DNA of 64,000 nucleotides, taken from assembly GCA_026210745.1 (NCBI GenBank), contig CP110630.1, positions 4,092,001-4,156,000 on the forward strand, given 5' to 3'. The stretch's first letter is position 1, and each line of letters opens with the position of its first letter. A model generated the notes under the pieces. That model saw only the letters and a program-made list of their open reading frames with translations. It had not been told where the DNA came from and searched no databases. The DNA comes from Exobasidium rhododendri (Eukaryota; Basidiomycota; Exobasidiomycetes; Exobasidiales; Exobasidiaceae). Both the position numbers and the translations under genes were made by a program. Positions 54,409 to 64,000 of the stretch are shown in pieces.

Positions 54409-55955
54409 ATGCCAATTGGAGTGACTTTGGTGCGAGCAGTAGCAGCGATGGTCACAGCGAATACCAAACGCTCCTTGGCTGTTGGTCTGCCAGGCCCGAA
54501 AGAAAAGAGGCAACGCTTTGTACCGACTCCGCTCGATGCGACAGTCAAGACAGAAGAAGGGCTGCATCCCTCCACCTCAGCGCCCCCTCGGTACACACTG
54601 CGACAAAGAGTGGCGTCCGCAAATAGCAACGACGACACATCAAGCTCGGCCATCAAGGTCGAAGGTGAGAAGCGAATAAAGTCCACACCATCTCCAACAA
54701 AAAAGAAGACGTCCAGCAGTCCGGCAATCAAGGTGGAAAAGGACCTGTTCGCTCCCTCGCCCCGCAAATTGACAGCTAAGCCTATCAAGCTGGAATTGGA
54801 TGCCTCTGAGGCTAGAGCTGCGCCAAAGAGATGGAAGGAGCAGTATGAGGTCTTGATGAAGCAGAGAAAGAGGATCGTAGCACCGGTGGACACGATGGGA
54901 TGTCAGGAGAATGGAAAGGAAGAAAAGAGGGAGGACGGAATGAATGTGGAAGAGTGTGAGGAAGATAAGGCAAAGAGGGAGAGATTCACCATTCTCATCA
55001 GCTTAATGTTGAGCTCTCAGGTGGGTAGCTCATTCTTGACTAATGAAAGGCCTGGAAGTCTAAGCATCTTCTTTCTCCTCCTCCTAAGACAAAGGATCCT
55101 GTCACAGCAGATGCGGTTCATAATTTGCAGCGCAACTTAGCAGGAGGGCTCTCTCTACACAGCATTCTAAATGCCACGCAGGACGAAATATCGACAAGCA
55201 TCTGCAAAGTCGGCTTTTGGCGGAGAAAGACGGGCTATATACAGAGTGCCGCCAGGATTATACGAGATGACTTCAACGGTGATATTCCGAAGACGATCGA
55301 CGAGCTGTGCTCGCTGCCTGGCGTTGGACCTAAGATGGGTTTCCTGGCATTGCAAGGTGGATGGGGTCTCAATGTAGGCATTGGAGTGGATGTCCATGTC
55401 CATCGGGTCGCTAATCGACTGAAGTGGGTCAATAGCAACGATCCTGAGGGGACTCGATTGCAACTCCAGAGCTGGCTTCCCAAGGAGGTGAGTGGGGTCT
55501 GGCCGCCTTGGTAATTGTCCATACGGAAAGTCTGAGACAACTTCTCTCACCAGATGCACCCTACTATCAATAAAACTCTGGTTGGCTTCGGTCAGGTCAT
55601 TTGTCAGCCGGTCGGCCCACGATGCGAGTGAGTGCTTAGCTTTGCTGTTCGACACTTTGCCTTCTAAGTAAGAGATTTCGCTTACCGTGCAATATCGCTT
55701 ATTTCGCAACACAGTCTCTGCGCTTTGGGGTCTCGACTCTGTTCCTCCTATCGAAAGGTTGATCCCAAATCAATTGCCTCGCGAATTAAAGTGGAACTGC
55801 TGCCTGAATCGAACGGCGATCTGATGGGAACAGCTGTCAAGGTGGAAGGACCAGATGGTGAGGGTGCCATAGCCATCAAGGAAGAGGATGTGAGGGGATC
55901 AGACTCCACCCTAAAGGCCATCATAAAAAGCGAAGACGAGCGGATGGACTGGTGA
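54409..55955 (+). CDS. NTH1: Endonuclease III-type DNA glycosylase/AP lyase
   Basis: Base-excision repair enzyme for oxidised pyrimidines, in nucleus and mitochondria. Exons 54409-55020, 55089-55487, 55554-55627 and 55715-55955; 441 aa. ATG 54409 gives MPIGVTLVRAVAAM, like a mitochondrial presequence; ATG 54448 is an alternative. The HhH loop LCSLPGVGPKMGFLAL keeps the catalytic Lys and GVDVHVHRVANRL the catalytic Asp. The [4Fe-4S] ligands follow: C-QPVGPR-C-DL-C-ALGSRL-C, completed by splicing. The last interval is six residues instead of the usual five. N- and C-terminal extensions carry eight psi-KxE motifs (see findings). Confidence 0.93.
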
Positions 55956-56968
55956 GCAGCAAAACATTTTGGGCTCAGCGCTCTCTGTGTAAGACGATAT
56001 CCTGTGATATACACTACATTGTCCCGCCCAAACATCACTCGCTTCTTCTGCTCTGTTCCCTTCCACCTGTTGTTCTAGCGGCTTGAAGAGGTCTGAAGAA
56101 GTGATTATGTTTAGATAGGGATCAAATACGAAAACATACATCAGCTTGAACGCTGAGCTTCATTCCGACTTACCATTGCGAAACGAGCATGAGTAGCAGA
56201 ATGTCGTTGTCGGCCGCTTCTGTTCAATCGGTCGAAGCTACTTACGCGAAAATCCCTCGCTCAAGCAAGTTTTGAAATTCGCCCTGTCTCAAGTGGAGAT
56301 CAGAAAGAGTGTGGGGATTTTAGGTAGTGCTATGTATACGAAGCCAAATTTTGAAAAGAAAAGGACTCTAAGACCTTGCGCCCAGTACTACAAATTCTGC
56401 ACCCACACCACCTCTATCAGCAGCCGCTACACACTCTCATACCACCCCTCTCTCCGCTCTCATTTTCTGCCATCCCTATCAGATTAAAGAAAAGCAGACT
56501 GCTTACTCTGCTTACAATTGTATAGCTTCACAAGAAACTTGGTCGTATGGCATTAGACCTGAAGAACAATACACGATGCGATCTTAGAATCTCAATCACT
56601 CACCTACTCTGCTGTATGATTTCGCCTCGCCCTACTTTTACTACATTGGTATCGCTCAGAGGGAAAAATTCCATTTAGCCAGTTCATCACTGCCGCCCAA
56701 TTGATTTAGCCTATTCAATAGAGGTGGCTCATCCAGTGCTGTAGCTCGTTAAAACCACCGACCTAGAAGCGAGACTTGACGATAGGCGGGCGTCCAGTCT
56801 CAAAGAGGTAGCGCCGCCCACGATCTCCTCAGCCCACATCGCCTTGTGCCATTATCCCCATTTTCATCCACTACTTATATCGCTCAGCTCGGCTCGCTTT
56901 CGCTGCTGCCTACTTCGAATCTGCCCCTTCCCCACCTTCTTTCTTCGCTCCTTTTCTTTCTTGCCTCG
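55956..56968. promoter_or_regulatory. Upstream region of the Zn2Cys6 regulator
   Basis: This 1013 bp region lies between NTH1 and the regulator, both on the plus strand. Short frames at 55911-56141 (minus) and 56272-56487 (plus) lack motifs or splice partners. The last 120 bp are pyrimidine-rich, typical of a fungal core promoter or 5' UTR. Confidence 0.4.
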
Positions 56969-57551
56969 ATGCCTGCAGATAAAACGTCGACTGGTCGACG
57001 TGCCCTTCAGCCTGCTTGTGATGCTTGCCATATTCGACGTGTCAAGTGTTCCCACGATCAACCTTGCGCCCACTGTACCAGACTGGGTCTGACTTGTTCA
57101 TACACAAAGGCATCAACGGCGAAGGTGAGTCCTGTTGACATTGATCGAGTTAGATTTGAGGTGCTGAGACATTGTACACACTCGTCTTGTCGTCCATCGA
57201 TCCAGAAGACGGCAGGGAAGAGAATTGAAGCGCTGCGACAAGCAGAAAGGAATGGTTCCATTCTGGATAGTACTGACTTTCGCGATATTAAACCGAGAAA
57301 TTTGGGATCGACAGATGCTGGTCATCCTGTCTGGATCGGAAACTATCCTTCTCAAAAACAAGTGGAAGATGGCAGAGGTCACGAAAACCAGCGAGAGCAG
57401 CAGCTACAGCAGCAGCATCACTTCTACACCAATCAACCTGCTCTGCAGCATTCTCAGAACAACTCTGCGACTGGTCTTCCTCCGAATGCTAATTATATCC
57501 CACAATCTCCTACGCCGTGGAATCCAATATCCTCCCCTCGAGCACGTCAAT

Positions 57552-57583
<32 letters not shown>

Positions 57584-59886
57584 CAGCAGCAGCAATTAGA
57601 ACATGAGCATCAATTACGAATCCAACAAGCTCAAACTTCGGGTTTGAATCGTTCACCCCCACGATCGCAACAAGACGTGAACGGACTCCCGCCTTACTCG
57701 ATGCAGCAGCAGTCTTCTACGAATCATGATGGAGCCTACTCCTCGCATCACCACTATCATCGTTACCCGGCTGGATTCCATCAACCGTACCTGCCGTCTC
57801 CAGCTCAATTTTTCGCACAACCGCCTCTTCGAACTGGCAGCTACGGTGGTCATGGAGTAGGAGACGGAACTGTTTCGACGTCTACTTCAAGTGCTACTAT
57901 AGACGAGGCCATGTCTTCTGATCCTAACAATTACCTGCAGACCTCCATCTTGCCTCCTTTTAGTACATCGATGGCCGATTCACTGTTCAACGAGCAGGGT
58001 GTCTTTGACGCAGAGAACTTCTTCAGTGATGCCATTCCTCCTCCCTTGATAGTTGGAGGTGGTCAACAGACAGTGTTGGATATGCTCGGTGCCTGTGCCC
58101 CTTCTAGTGAGACGCCGGGGTCGATGGACTCTACTTCCTACAGCACATCAGACGGCACTCCCGCTTTCCTGAACGGTAGAGTAGGTGTAGACGTACGACA
58201 CAGAAAAGGTCTGGAGAAGGGAGAGCTGCGCAAGGAAGAGGAACCTCATGCTCTTTCTGATTCCATCTTGATCCCGACTTTGGCGTTGTTCTATGAGAAG
58301 TTAGGGGGAGTGATGCCCGTCTTTAGTCGCACCTGGCTCTTTTCTAAATTGGACAAGGATGATCATCACAACGAGTCACAGTTTGCTGCTATGCTGTTAG
58401 CCATGTCCGCATTGACTATCATTCAAGTGCAGCCAAATTCAGAAGGTAGAGACAAGAAAGTGGATCGAGCGTCGAATCGAAGAAGGCGAGCAAGAGCTAT
58501 CAAGCTGCTGGACGAGGCACTTCGAACAAGAGAAAGTCCTCTCATGGGTCAGGTGAGTCAGCCCTCCGTTCTGCGTTGCTAATACCGTCTACATTTCCAA
58601 TTATTAAATTTCCCTCCCCTTCCTCTTTCTGTCATTTAAAGCGAGCAAGTCTAGAGGCATGCTTTACCAGTTTCTTCATCTTTGCTGCCCTGTTCGGACT
58701 AGGGGAGCACTCTGCGGCTTGGTATCGATTGCGCGAATCCATCACGTTGGGTCACCTCTGTCGATTGCACGAGCCAGCATCGTACGAAGGTCTGGCCAAG
58801 GATGAAGCAGAGCGAAGGCTGCGAGCCTACTGGTTATTGGCCATCACCGAACGAGCTTTTGCCATTCAAAGAGGGATGCCTATCATCTTGACCGGCAACC
58901 CAAGAGCCATCACCGCCAATCTACGAGCCAAATTCGGCTTCAAAGAACTGAGCGACTTTCCAGATCTGCAACTGAAGTTATTCGATGTAGTTGATGAGAA
59001 GTTTGTCGACTGTTGGAATCGTAAGTGTCCTGGGCAAGGCTGTCGCTATTTTGATCGAGATCGAGCGATTGCACTCTGGAAGTCGTTCACCAACGACGAG
59101 ATCCGACAGTCGAATTCCTTACCCAATTCCGCCAGAGAGGTTTCCTTTGGCCTAGATGAATCGAGCAGGGGAGGCGGACGTGGTGGTGCGGGCAGCAGTA
59201 GTACTGAAGGCAGCCAACAGCCCACACCCACTCCCACGAGTCGACCTAGGAGTTACAGTCAACAGCTGCCGCCTACGCCTGGCCATCGTGGTCAGATTCA
59301 GCGAGCAGACGTCGAAGTGACAAGACATTGGCTCTTGAATCGTCTATGGCTCATCACACTCTCACACGGACTACTTAGCATCGACGCCAAGGATCCCCCA
59401 TTACGAGTGGACCACGCTATTCATGTTGCCAAGTCCGTCCTTGATATCTGCAACTACAACCTGTCCATGTCGTCGATGGAAGTTCATGGAGTTGGTTTCA
59501 CCTACAAGTTGTACGACATTGCGCAGACGCTCGTCATGCTGTGCAAAGACGAGAAGATTGCGGAGGCGATAGGCAAGGGCGGCATGAGCGATCAACTAAA
59601 AGGTCAGATCACGGCAGCCCATACCAACACGGAAGGACTGCCTATCCATCCGGCATCAGCAGAAGACGAAGATGCGACTAAAGAGGATGACAACGAACCA
59701 CCTGCGCCGACTGTCGACACGAACGGACCAGCATACCTTCGCAGGACGGTACTTGGAATTTTGAATGAGTACCTCGATCTGTTCACTAAATTCCGACAAG
59801 GAGATCATCCCTATCTGTCAAAGCTAGAAGAGTCCATCAGTGAAGTCAAGAACCAGGTCGGCGAGGATGGGAAGGAGAGGGAGTAG
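56969..59886 (+). CDS. Zn2Cys6 binuclear-cluster transcription factor
   Basis: Start MPADKTS at 56969. Exons 56969-57124, (57206)-58552 and 58642-59886; about 915 aa, or 942 if the first intron is read through. The zinc cluster CDACHIRRVKC-SHDQPC-AHC-TRLGLTC has the C2-6-5-2-6 spacing. It is followed by a basic linker and helix (AGKRIEALRQAE). A long Gln/His/Pro-rich region includes a (CAG)n-encoded poly-Gln. The fungal-specific domain (ACFTSFFIFAALFGLGEHSAAWYRLRESITLGHLCRLH, RRLRAYWLLAITERAFAIQRG) follows. This resembles maltose or quinate-type activators. Two hydrolases lie just downstream on the same strand. Confidence 0.88.
57558..57594. repeat. (CAG)n repeat encoding poly-glutamine
   Basis: About twelve CAG/CAA codons in the regulator gene give a poly-Gln run flanked by His residues; a shorter Gln run occurs near 57390. 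Confidence 0.9.
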
Positions 59887-60699
59887 AGATCAATTTGTGC
59901 GTCTGTATTGATAAAGGAAAGAGTCATTCCGCGAATCTCAGGTAGATAATTACGTTGTATTGTTGTATCGCAGGGAGGCGAAAAAAAAAGAAGCAGAAGA
60001 AGAAGGAGGAGAAGAGAGGAGAGTGCATAAAATGCACCACGACCAGTCCATCAAGAAGACGAAAGGAACAAAGGAAGGGCCTCAAGGATTACCGTGTGCA
60101 CTCTAGGCACATGAGCAAACCAAAGATGACCTCTATTTTCCGCCTTCCTCCTTCGAACCATTATCCTCACACATATGTAGTATACCATTTCATGTAAATA
60201 AAGGGCTTTCAAAAGTAGGGCATTACAGGCGCCGGCTAGTAGCAGCTTGCTCGTAAGAAGGGGCCAATCTATCGAGGCTCGGACTTGCCGTCGCTCATTT
60301 ATAGTCCTCTGTGAAGAACAAAGAAGTAAGAAGCAAAAGCGGCACACTTGCACCTATTAATATCAAGTGTTTTCGGCGCGCGCCAAAGAAAGATAAAGGA
60401 GGGGAGGAAGGGAAAGCTATCAGATTCTCCATCTTATTAGCGCCAGGGCCTGCCTCGAAAGAGAATTTTTCGGAGGAAGCACTAGTCAGGCAGAACGCGT
60501 GGATGGACTTCCCATCTTCCCTGATTTGCGCCTTGTATACAGCTTGCATCGGGTGATAGCTCCCCTCCTTTTGTGTACATCGTTCGCTTTTCATTTCCTT
60601 CACATCCCTTTCCCCTTTGCGTCACCTTCTCATGCTCTTTCCTGCTCTTCTGCTTTGCACACATCCCATCTACACCCTCCAATAATTAGACTGGCTCTG
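59887..60699. promoter_or_regulatory. Spacer between regulator and secreted hydrolase gene
   Basis: This 813 bp region holds an A/G-rich stretch at 59974-60020 and GCGCGCGCC at about 60375-60384. No gene was supported. The regulator's own binding site cannot be guessed. Confidence 0.4.
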
Positions 60700-62229
60700 A
60701 TGTTCACGTCTTCACTCACCACGCTCTCTTGGATCGCACTCTTCACCACATTCCTCCTCGCCGCCTTCACTCCCACATATGCATCTCTGTCTCAGCATCA
60801 CTCCAACAGACTACACCATCACTCACGCAGAGGAACGTACAATTTCACCGCACCCCTCAATTACAAGATCAGCTGGCAAGTGAACGACAATCGAACTTCG
60901 TTCGGTGCCAAGAACGGAATCATATCTAGTTATACAGTTGCTACAGAAGGCGCAATCACACAAAAGAGCTTCACGAATTGTACTGCAGCATGTGATGCCG
61001 TCGATGCCTGCAACTTTGTCCAAATCGTTCAGATGGACAAGTCCAAGAACGGCACTGTCTTGTGTGGATTGTATTCGTCGTACGTGTCCAGCACGAAAGC
61101 TACTCATCACACTGGTCCGGGCCGAGGTACGGTCGTCACTTCCTATGGCGTAAGGACTAACACTCGAGCGACCAAGAATGCAGGCTTCCCCAAATCACCC
61201 AAAGGTGCCACACTCGTTCAGTTCCAACCCTGTCCTAGTGTCAATGCCACTGTTCCCATGTTTGTCAACGATCAATACAATGCTAGTAAGGCCACTAAGC
61301 TCTACATCAGTCAACATGGAGCTGGTGCTGACTTTCAAGACTACTTCAGCTACTTGTATCCACTTGTCGGTTACTCTAGTATCTTGGTTGCGCCTGGATT
61401 TTACAAAGTCGACAATAAAGAAGCACCAGCATCGTGGTATCAACCTGATGTGACTATGGCCTGGGCTGCTGGGACTGGTTCCTGGACAGCGGGAGAAGAC
61501 GCTGTCGCCCCTCGCTCCGGTGATAATCTTCTCAACGTCACTGGGCTCTGTTCAAGCTATGATACCTTTGACGGTCTTCTTGACTACTTTTCCGACACTG
61601 CAAAATTCCCTAATCTGAAATACGTCACCTTTGTTGCTCATTCTGGAGGTGCTAACATGGTCTCACGCTATAGTCAATTTTACAACGGCAATCACCCCTT
61701 TACCTTCCGGTACATTCTTGCCAATGCAGCCAATCAAGCCTATTTTACCGATGCTAGACCAGACACGGAGGTGTGCGCAAAAGGAAAGAATTACCCATAT
61801 CAGATGGTAGAGACGGGAATGAATCGCTACGTAGCATCGAGATACGTCAGTAGCTTGTTGACCTACCAGCTATGGCTTACAAGGGACATCATCACTTTGA
61901 TCGGTAACATCGATACAGCCAAATTGTTCCCATTCGGAACGCAAAATTGTGAAAGTAGAGCGCAAGGTGGTCGGAATCGCAGAGACCGTAATTACGCTTG
62001 GTGGGCATACACGAACATACTTGCAGGTACAAGTACAAACGTCAGTGCCTACTATGGGTACGATCAATTGATCGCAAGCGGTGCCATTCGGATGAACGTC
62101 TTGAGTGAATTCAACCATCAGAATTGCATTGTTGCTGACGTTGGCCACGATGCTGCCGAGATGTTCCAAAGTGAATGTGGAAGGGCGGCCATTGCGAGGA
62201 AGACGCTCCCTTCTGGTGCTGAACCATAG
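60700..62229 (+). CDS. Secreted alpha/beta-hydrolase-like protein
   Basis: Single exon, 509 aa. A signal peptide is clear (MFTSSLTTLSWIALFTTFLLAAFTPTYA). Residues 45-170 contain a Cys-rich PAN/apple-like stretch (FTNCTAACDAVDACNFV, later VLCGLYSSY) of the type that binds sugars or proteins. The catalytic domain has LYISQHGAGADFQDYF (oxyanion region), FVAHSGGANMVSRY (nucleophile Ser in HSGG, a variant GxSxG), and EFNHQNCIVADVGHD (His). Several NxS/T glycosylation sites occur. It belongs to an uncharacterised fungal hydrolase group; substrate unknown. It lies 814 bp downstream of the Zn2Cys6 regulator. Confidence 0.82.
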   Translation: MFTSSLTTLSWIALFTTFLLAAFTPTYASLSQHHSNRLHHHSRRGTYNFTAPLNYKISWQVNDNRTSFGAKNGIISSYTVATEGAITQKSFTNCTAACDAVDACNFVQIVQMDKSKNGTVLCGLYSSYVSSTKATHHTGPGRGTVVTSYGVRTNTRATKNAGFPKSPKGATLVQFQPCPSVNATVPMFVNDQYNASKATKLYISQHGAGADFQDYFSYLYPLVGYSSILVAPGFYKVDNKEAPASWYQPDVTMAWAAGTGSWTAGEDAVAPRSGDNLLNVTGLCSSYDTFDGLLDYFSDTAKFPNLKYVTFVAHSGGANMVSRYSQFYNGNHPFTFRYILANAANQAYFTDARPDTEVCAKGKNYPYQMVETGMNRYVASRYVSSLLTYQLWLTRDIITLIGNIDTAKLFPFGTQNCESRAQGGRNRRDRNYAWWAYTNILAGTSTNVSAYYGYDQLIASGAIRMNVLSEFNHQNCIVADVGHDAAEMFQSECGRAAIARKTLPSGAEP

Positions 62230-62484
62230 ATTTTCTCGACATATGTATAGATTGTAAAGTCACGTAGCTCTCCTTTCTTCTTCCCTGCATCCCTCCCCTC
62301 CTTTCTCACTTGCTCTACTCTGCCTGTCACTCGCTCTTTCACTATAGATTCTTGTAACTTTCCTTTCTTCTCGGCGATTGTCGCAATATACCACCCTTTC
62401 ATGTCATTCATGTTCGGCCCGACTTGCAACTAGAGCTTCTTGAAGGTGACTAAGCAAGACTTTATTTGGGGACGAATTGGATCA

Positions 62485-63730
62485 ATGTATTCACTTCGCT
62501 CCTCCTTACCACCCGGCCAGGCAGGCAGGCTCGTTACTTGCATGGATTGGCACAATAGGATGACATACTTGCTGAAGCTCTTAGGCGCCAAGAGCATGCG
62601 GAGTATCGTTTCCCTCGTCGTCATATTCATCGCACCTCCTCAGACCAAATCGCCAAAGCCAGCCGTCACTCTACGCCTGGATCGAGCCGTCCAAACGGGA
62701 GGTAAGCATAAGCGACCACCAATCCTGATTGAAGTGTACCTACCCACTACCACCACCACCAGCAGTGCTGGGAATGGCATTAGCAAAGAATTACCCATCG
62801 TCATCAACCTGCACGGCTCCGGCTTCTTGCTCAACACGTTTGGAGACGATGCGAGATTCTGTCAATTGATGGCTGAGCAAGTTGATTGTGCCGTCTTCGA
62901 TGTGGCCTACAGCAAGGCACCAGAGAATCCTTACCCATGTGCGAATGAAGATGTCGAAGGTGTTCTCGAATGGATCAGCGAGAATGTAGCATTGAACAAG
63001 AAGTTGAAAGAATGTGTTGCCGGCGTGCGTGTGCATTCAGATCGAGTAGCATTGACTGGCTTCAGTTCCGGTGGGAATCTCGTCTTGACAACTTGTGTGA
63101 GAGCCAAAGAAAAAGGAAATCTGGAGGTGATCAAGGCGGTAGTCGCATTCTATCCTTCGTGAGTGCTTCTCCTTCGGGTGTGTGTTTCCCCTTGAAGAGA
63201 GGGAAATTATGCTGAAGTAGTGATGCGCCTCTACTTCCCTCACTAGGACAAATCTGGCAGAATCACCCTATGCGAAGCCAAAACTCAAGCCGGGGAAAGG
63301 AGAAGCAGGAGGTGTGATGCCGCCGTTTGTTCGACAATTCTTGTACAGCTGTTACACCCCTTCTTCTCAAGATACGTCTCGATCTTCCGCCACGATCTCG
63401 CCCATCAGTGCCCCCGCGGACGCCTTTCCTCCGTCAGTGACCATTATCACATGTGAAGGGGACTCCTTGGCCAGAGAGGGACGGCAAATGGCTGACAACG
63501 TTCGAGAGAGTAGAAACACATCATCCACCTCGTCTGCCCCATCACAATCATACATCGACGAGCAAGGGACCGAGCAGAAAGTCTCTAACGGCGTGCTGTG
63601 GTGGGAAGCGAAAGGGCAGGGTCACAATTGGGACAAGATGTGCAAGGAAGGGTCAGGAGCAGCAACGAAGCGAGATTTTGCATACAAATTAGCCTCAGAG
63701 CGACTCAAAGCAGCTTTGTGTGCGGACTAA
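62485..63730 (+). CDS. Alpha/beta-hydrolase, HSL-type esterase
   Basis: Exons 62485-63158 and 63247-63730, phase 2, 385 aa, starting MYSLRSS. The HSL family signature is HGSGF (usually HGGGF) at the oxyanion hole in IVINLHGSGFLLN, the nucleophile elbow GFSSGGNLVL, and His in GQGHNWD near the end. Between them is a variable cap with a hydrophilic loop. The acid should be the Asp in ITCEGDSLAREG. Two hydrophobic stretches near the N-terminus (LLKLLGAKSM, IVSLVVIFIAPP) may anchor it to a membrane or be buried. It follows the secreted hydrolase by 255 bp on the same strand; together with the regulator they may form a small utilisation cluster. Confidence 0.87.
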
Positions 63731-64000
63731 CACTGAGACCCCAGCGCTATAGGCCTCATCAATCCAACGGCAGGAGTCAAGCGAGTGAAGATGATTGGTA
63801 CACTAAGATAGAAGGCATAACAGTATTGCGCAGTCAGGAAGAAGAAGGGTTGGTGCAGCAAGAGGAGAACAGAGGAAGCCCAATGTAGACATTGCCTGCT
63901 AGCAAGTCTTGTGAGGCAGTAGTATGGCTCGTCCGTCAAGAGTGTGCTGGGCAGATCACAATACGTTGCTCCGACGATTGACAATTCAACGAAGCTGGAC
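63731..64000. other. 3' flank of the window
   Basis: The last 270 bp follow the esterase stop. No complete gene is visible; a frame on the minus strand (63727-63984) has no motif. Confidence 0.4.

Noticed and set aside
55911-56141. Reverse frame DLFKPLEQQVEGN, possible small helical protein
   Set aside because: It overlaps the 3' end of NTH1, and the candidate upstream exons give stops or lack an ATG.

Overview
The window is nuclear DNA of a filamentous or yeast-like fungus, most likely a basidiomycete (inference). I read 38 protein-coding genes in 64 kb, about one per 1.7 kb, on both strands with very short spacers. Most genes carry one to six short introns (about 45-110 nt) with GTGAGT-type donors and CAG/TAG acceptors, often with CTGAC/CTAAC-like branch sites. 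The gene set is typical of fungal chromosomes: SMN, cry-DASH, SF3A2, Rcf1, Atg27, Cmc1, Efm7 and a Zn2Cys6 regulator. I found no rRNA, convincing tRNA, transposon, CRISPR array or bacterial-style operon. All exon coordinates were worked out by hand from reading frame, splice signals and family motifs; no search was run.

Layout. 0-5 kb: the 3' part of a TENA/THI-4 gene and two unrecognised genes. 5-16.4 kb: cytidine deaminase, a short-chain dehydrogenase with an altered active site, an SMN homologue, an acidic protein, a single-pass membrane protein, a steroid 5-alpha-reductase family enzyme, a small membrane protein, a DUF1771-Smr protein with a prion-like region and a CaaX tail, and PAPS reductase (MET16). 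17-28.5 kb: a P450, glycerol-3-phosphate dehydrogenase ending in SKL, cry-DASH with an RGG tail, leucine carboxyl methyltransferase PPM1 and splicing factor PRP40. 28.7-41 kb: a membrane-anchored monothiol glutaredoxin, a TVP15-like Golgi protein, ATG27, RCF1, an unknown gene, an aldo-keto reductase, a GNAT protein, an F-box protein and SF3A2/PRP11. 41-56 kb: an MCT-type transporter, an NDUFA4/MLRQ-like subunit, CMC1, an RBM18-like RNA-binding protein, EFM7, a GEN1/YEN1 resolvase, a degenerate RNase H-like protein, an APC permease and endonuclease III. 57-64 kb: a Zn2Cys6 regulator followed on the same strand by two alpha/beta hydrolases, possibly a small catabolic cluster.

Themes. Several genes serve pre-mRNA splicing (SMN, PRP40, SF3A2), DNA repair (cry-DASH, GEN1, NTH1) and mitochondrial respiration (RCF1, MLRQ-like, CMC1). 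Many neighbours are divergent pairs sharing promoters of 250-750 bp, or convergent pairs with only tens of bases between stop codons.

The most interesting signals are: the Smr protein, which combines a prion-like region, an RNA-nuclease-type domain, a last exon encoding only a CaaX box and a stopless in-frame intron that would add a membrane segment; the SKL-ending Gpd1; an Nth1 with eight SUMO-consensus motifs; an RNase H fold with its acidic catalytic positions replaced; and a GEN1 nuclease with two PIP-like motifs.
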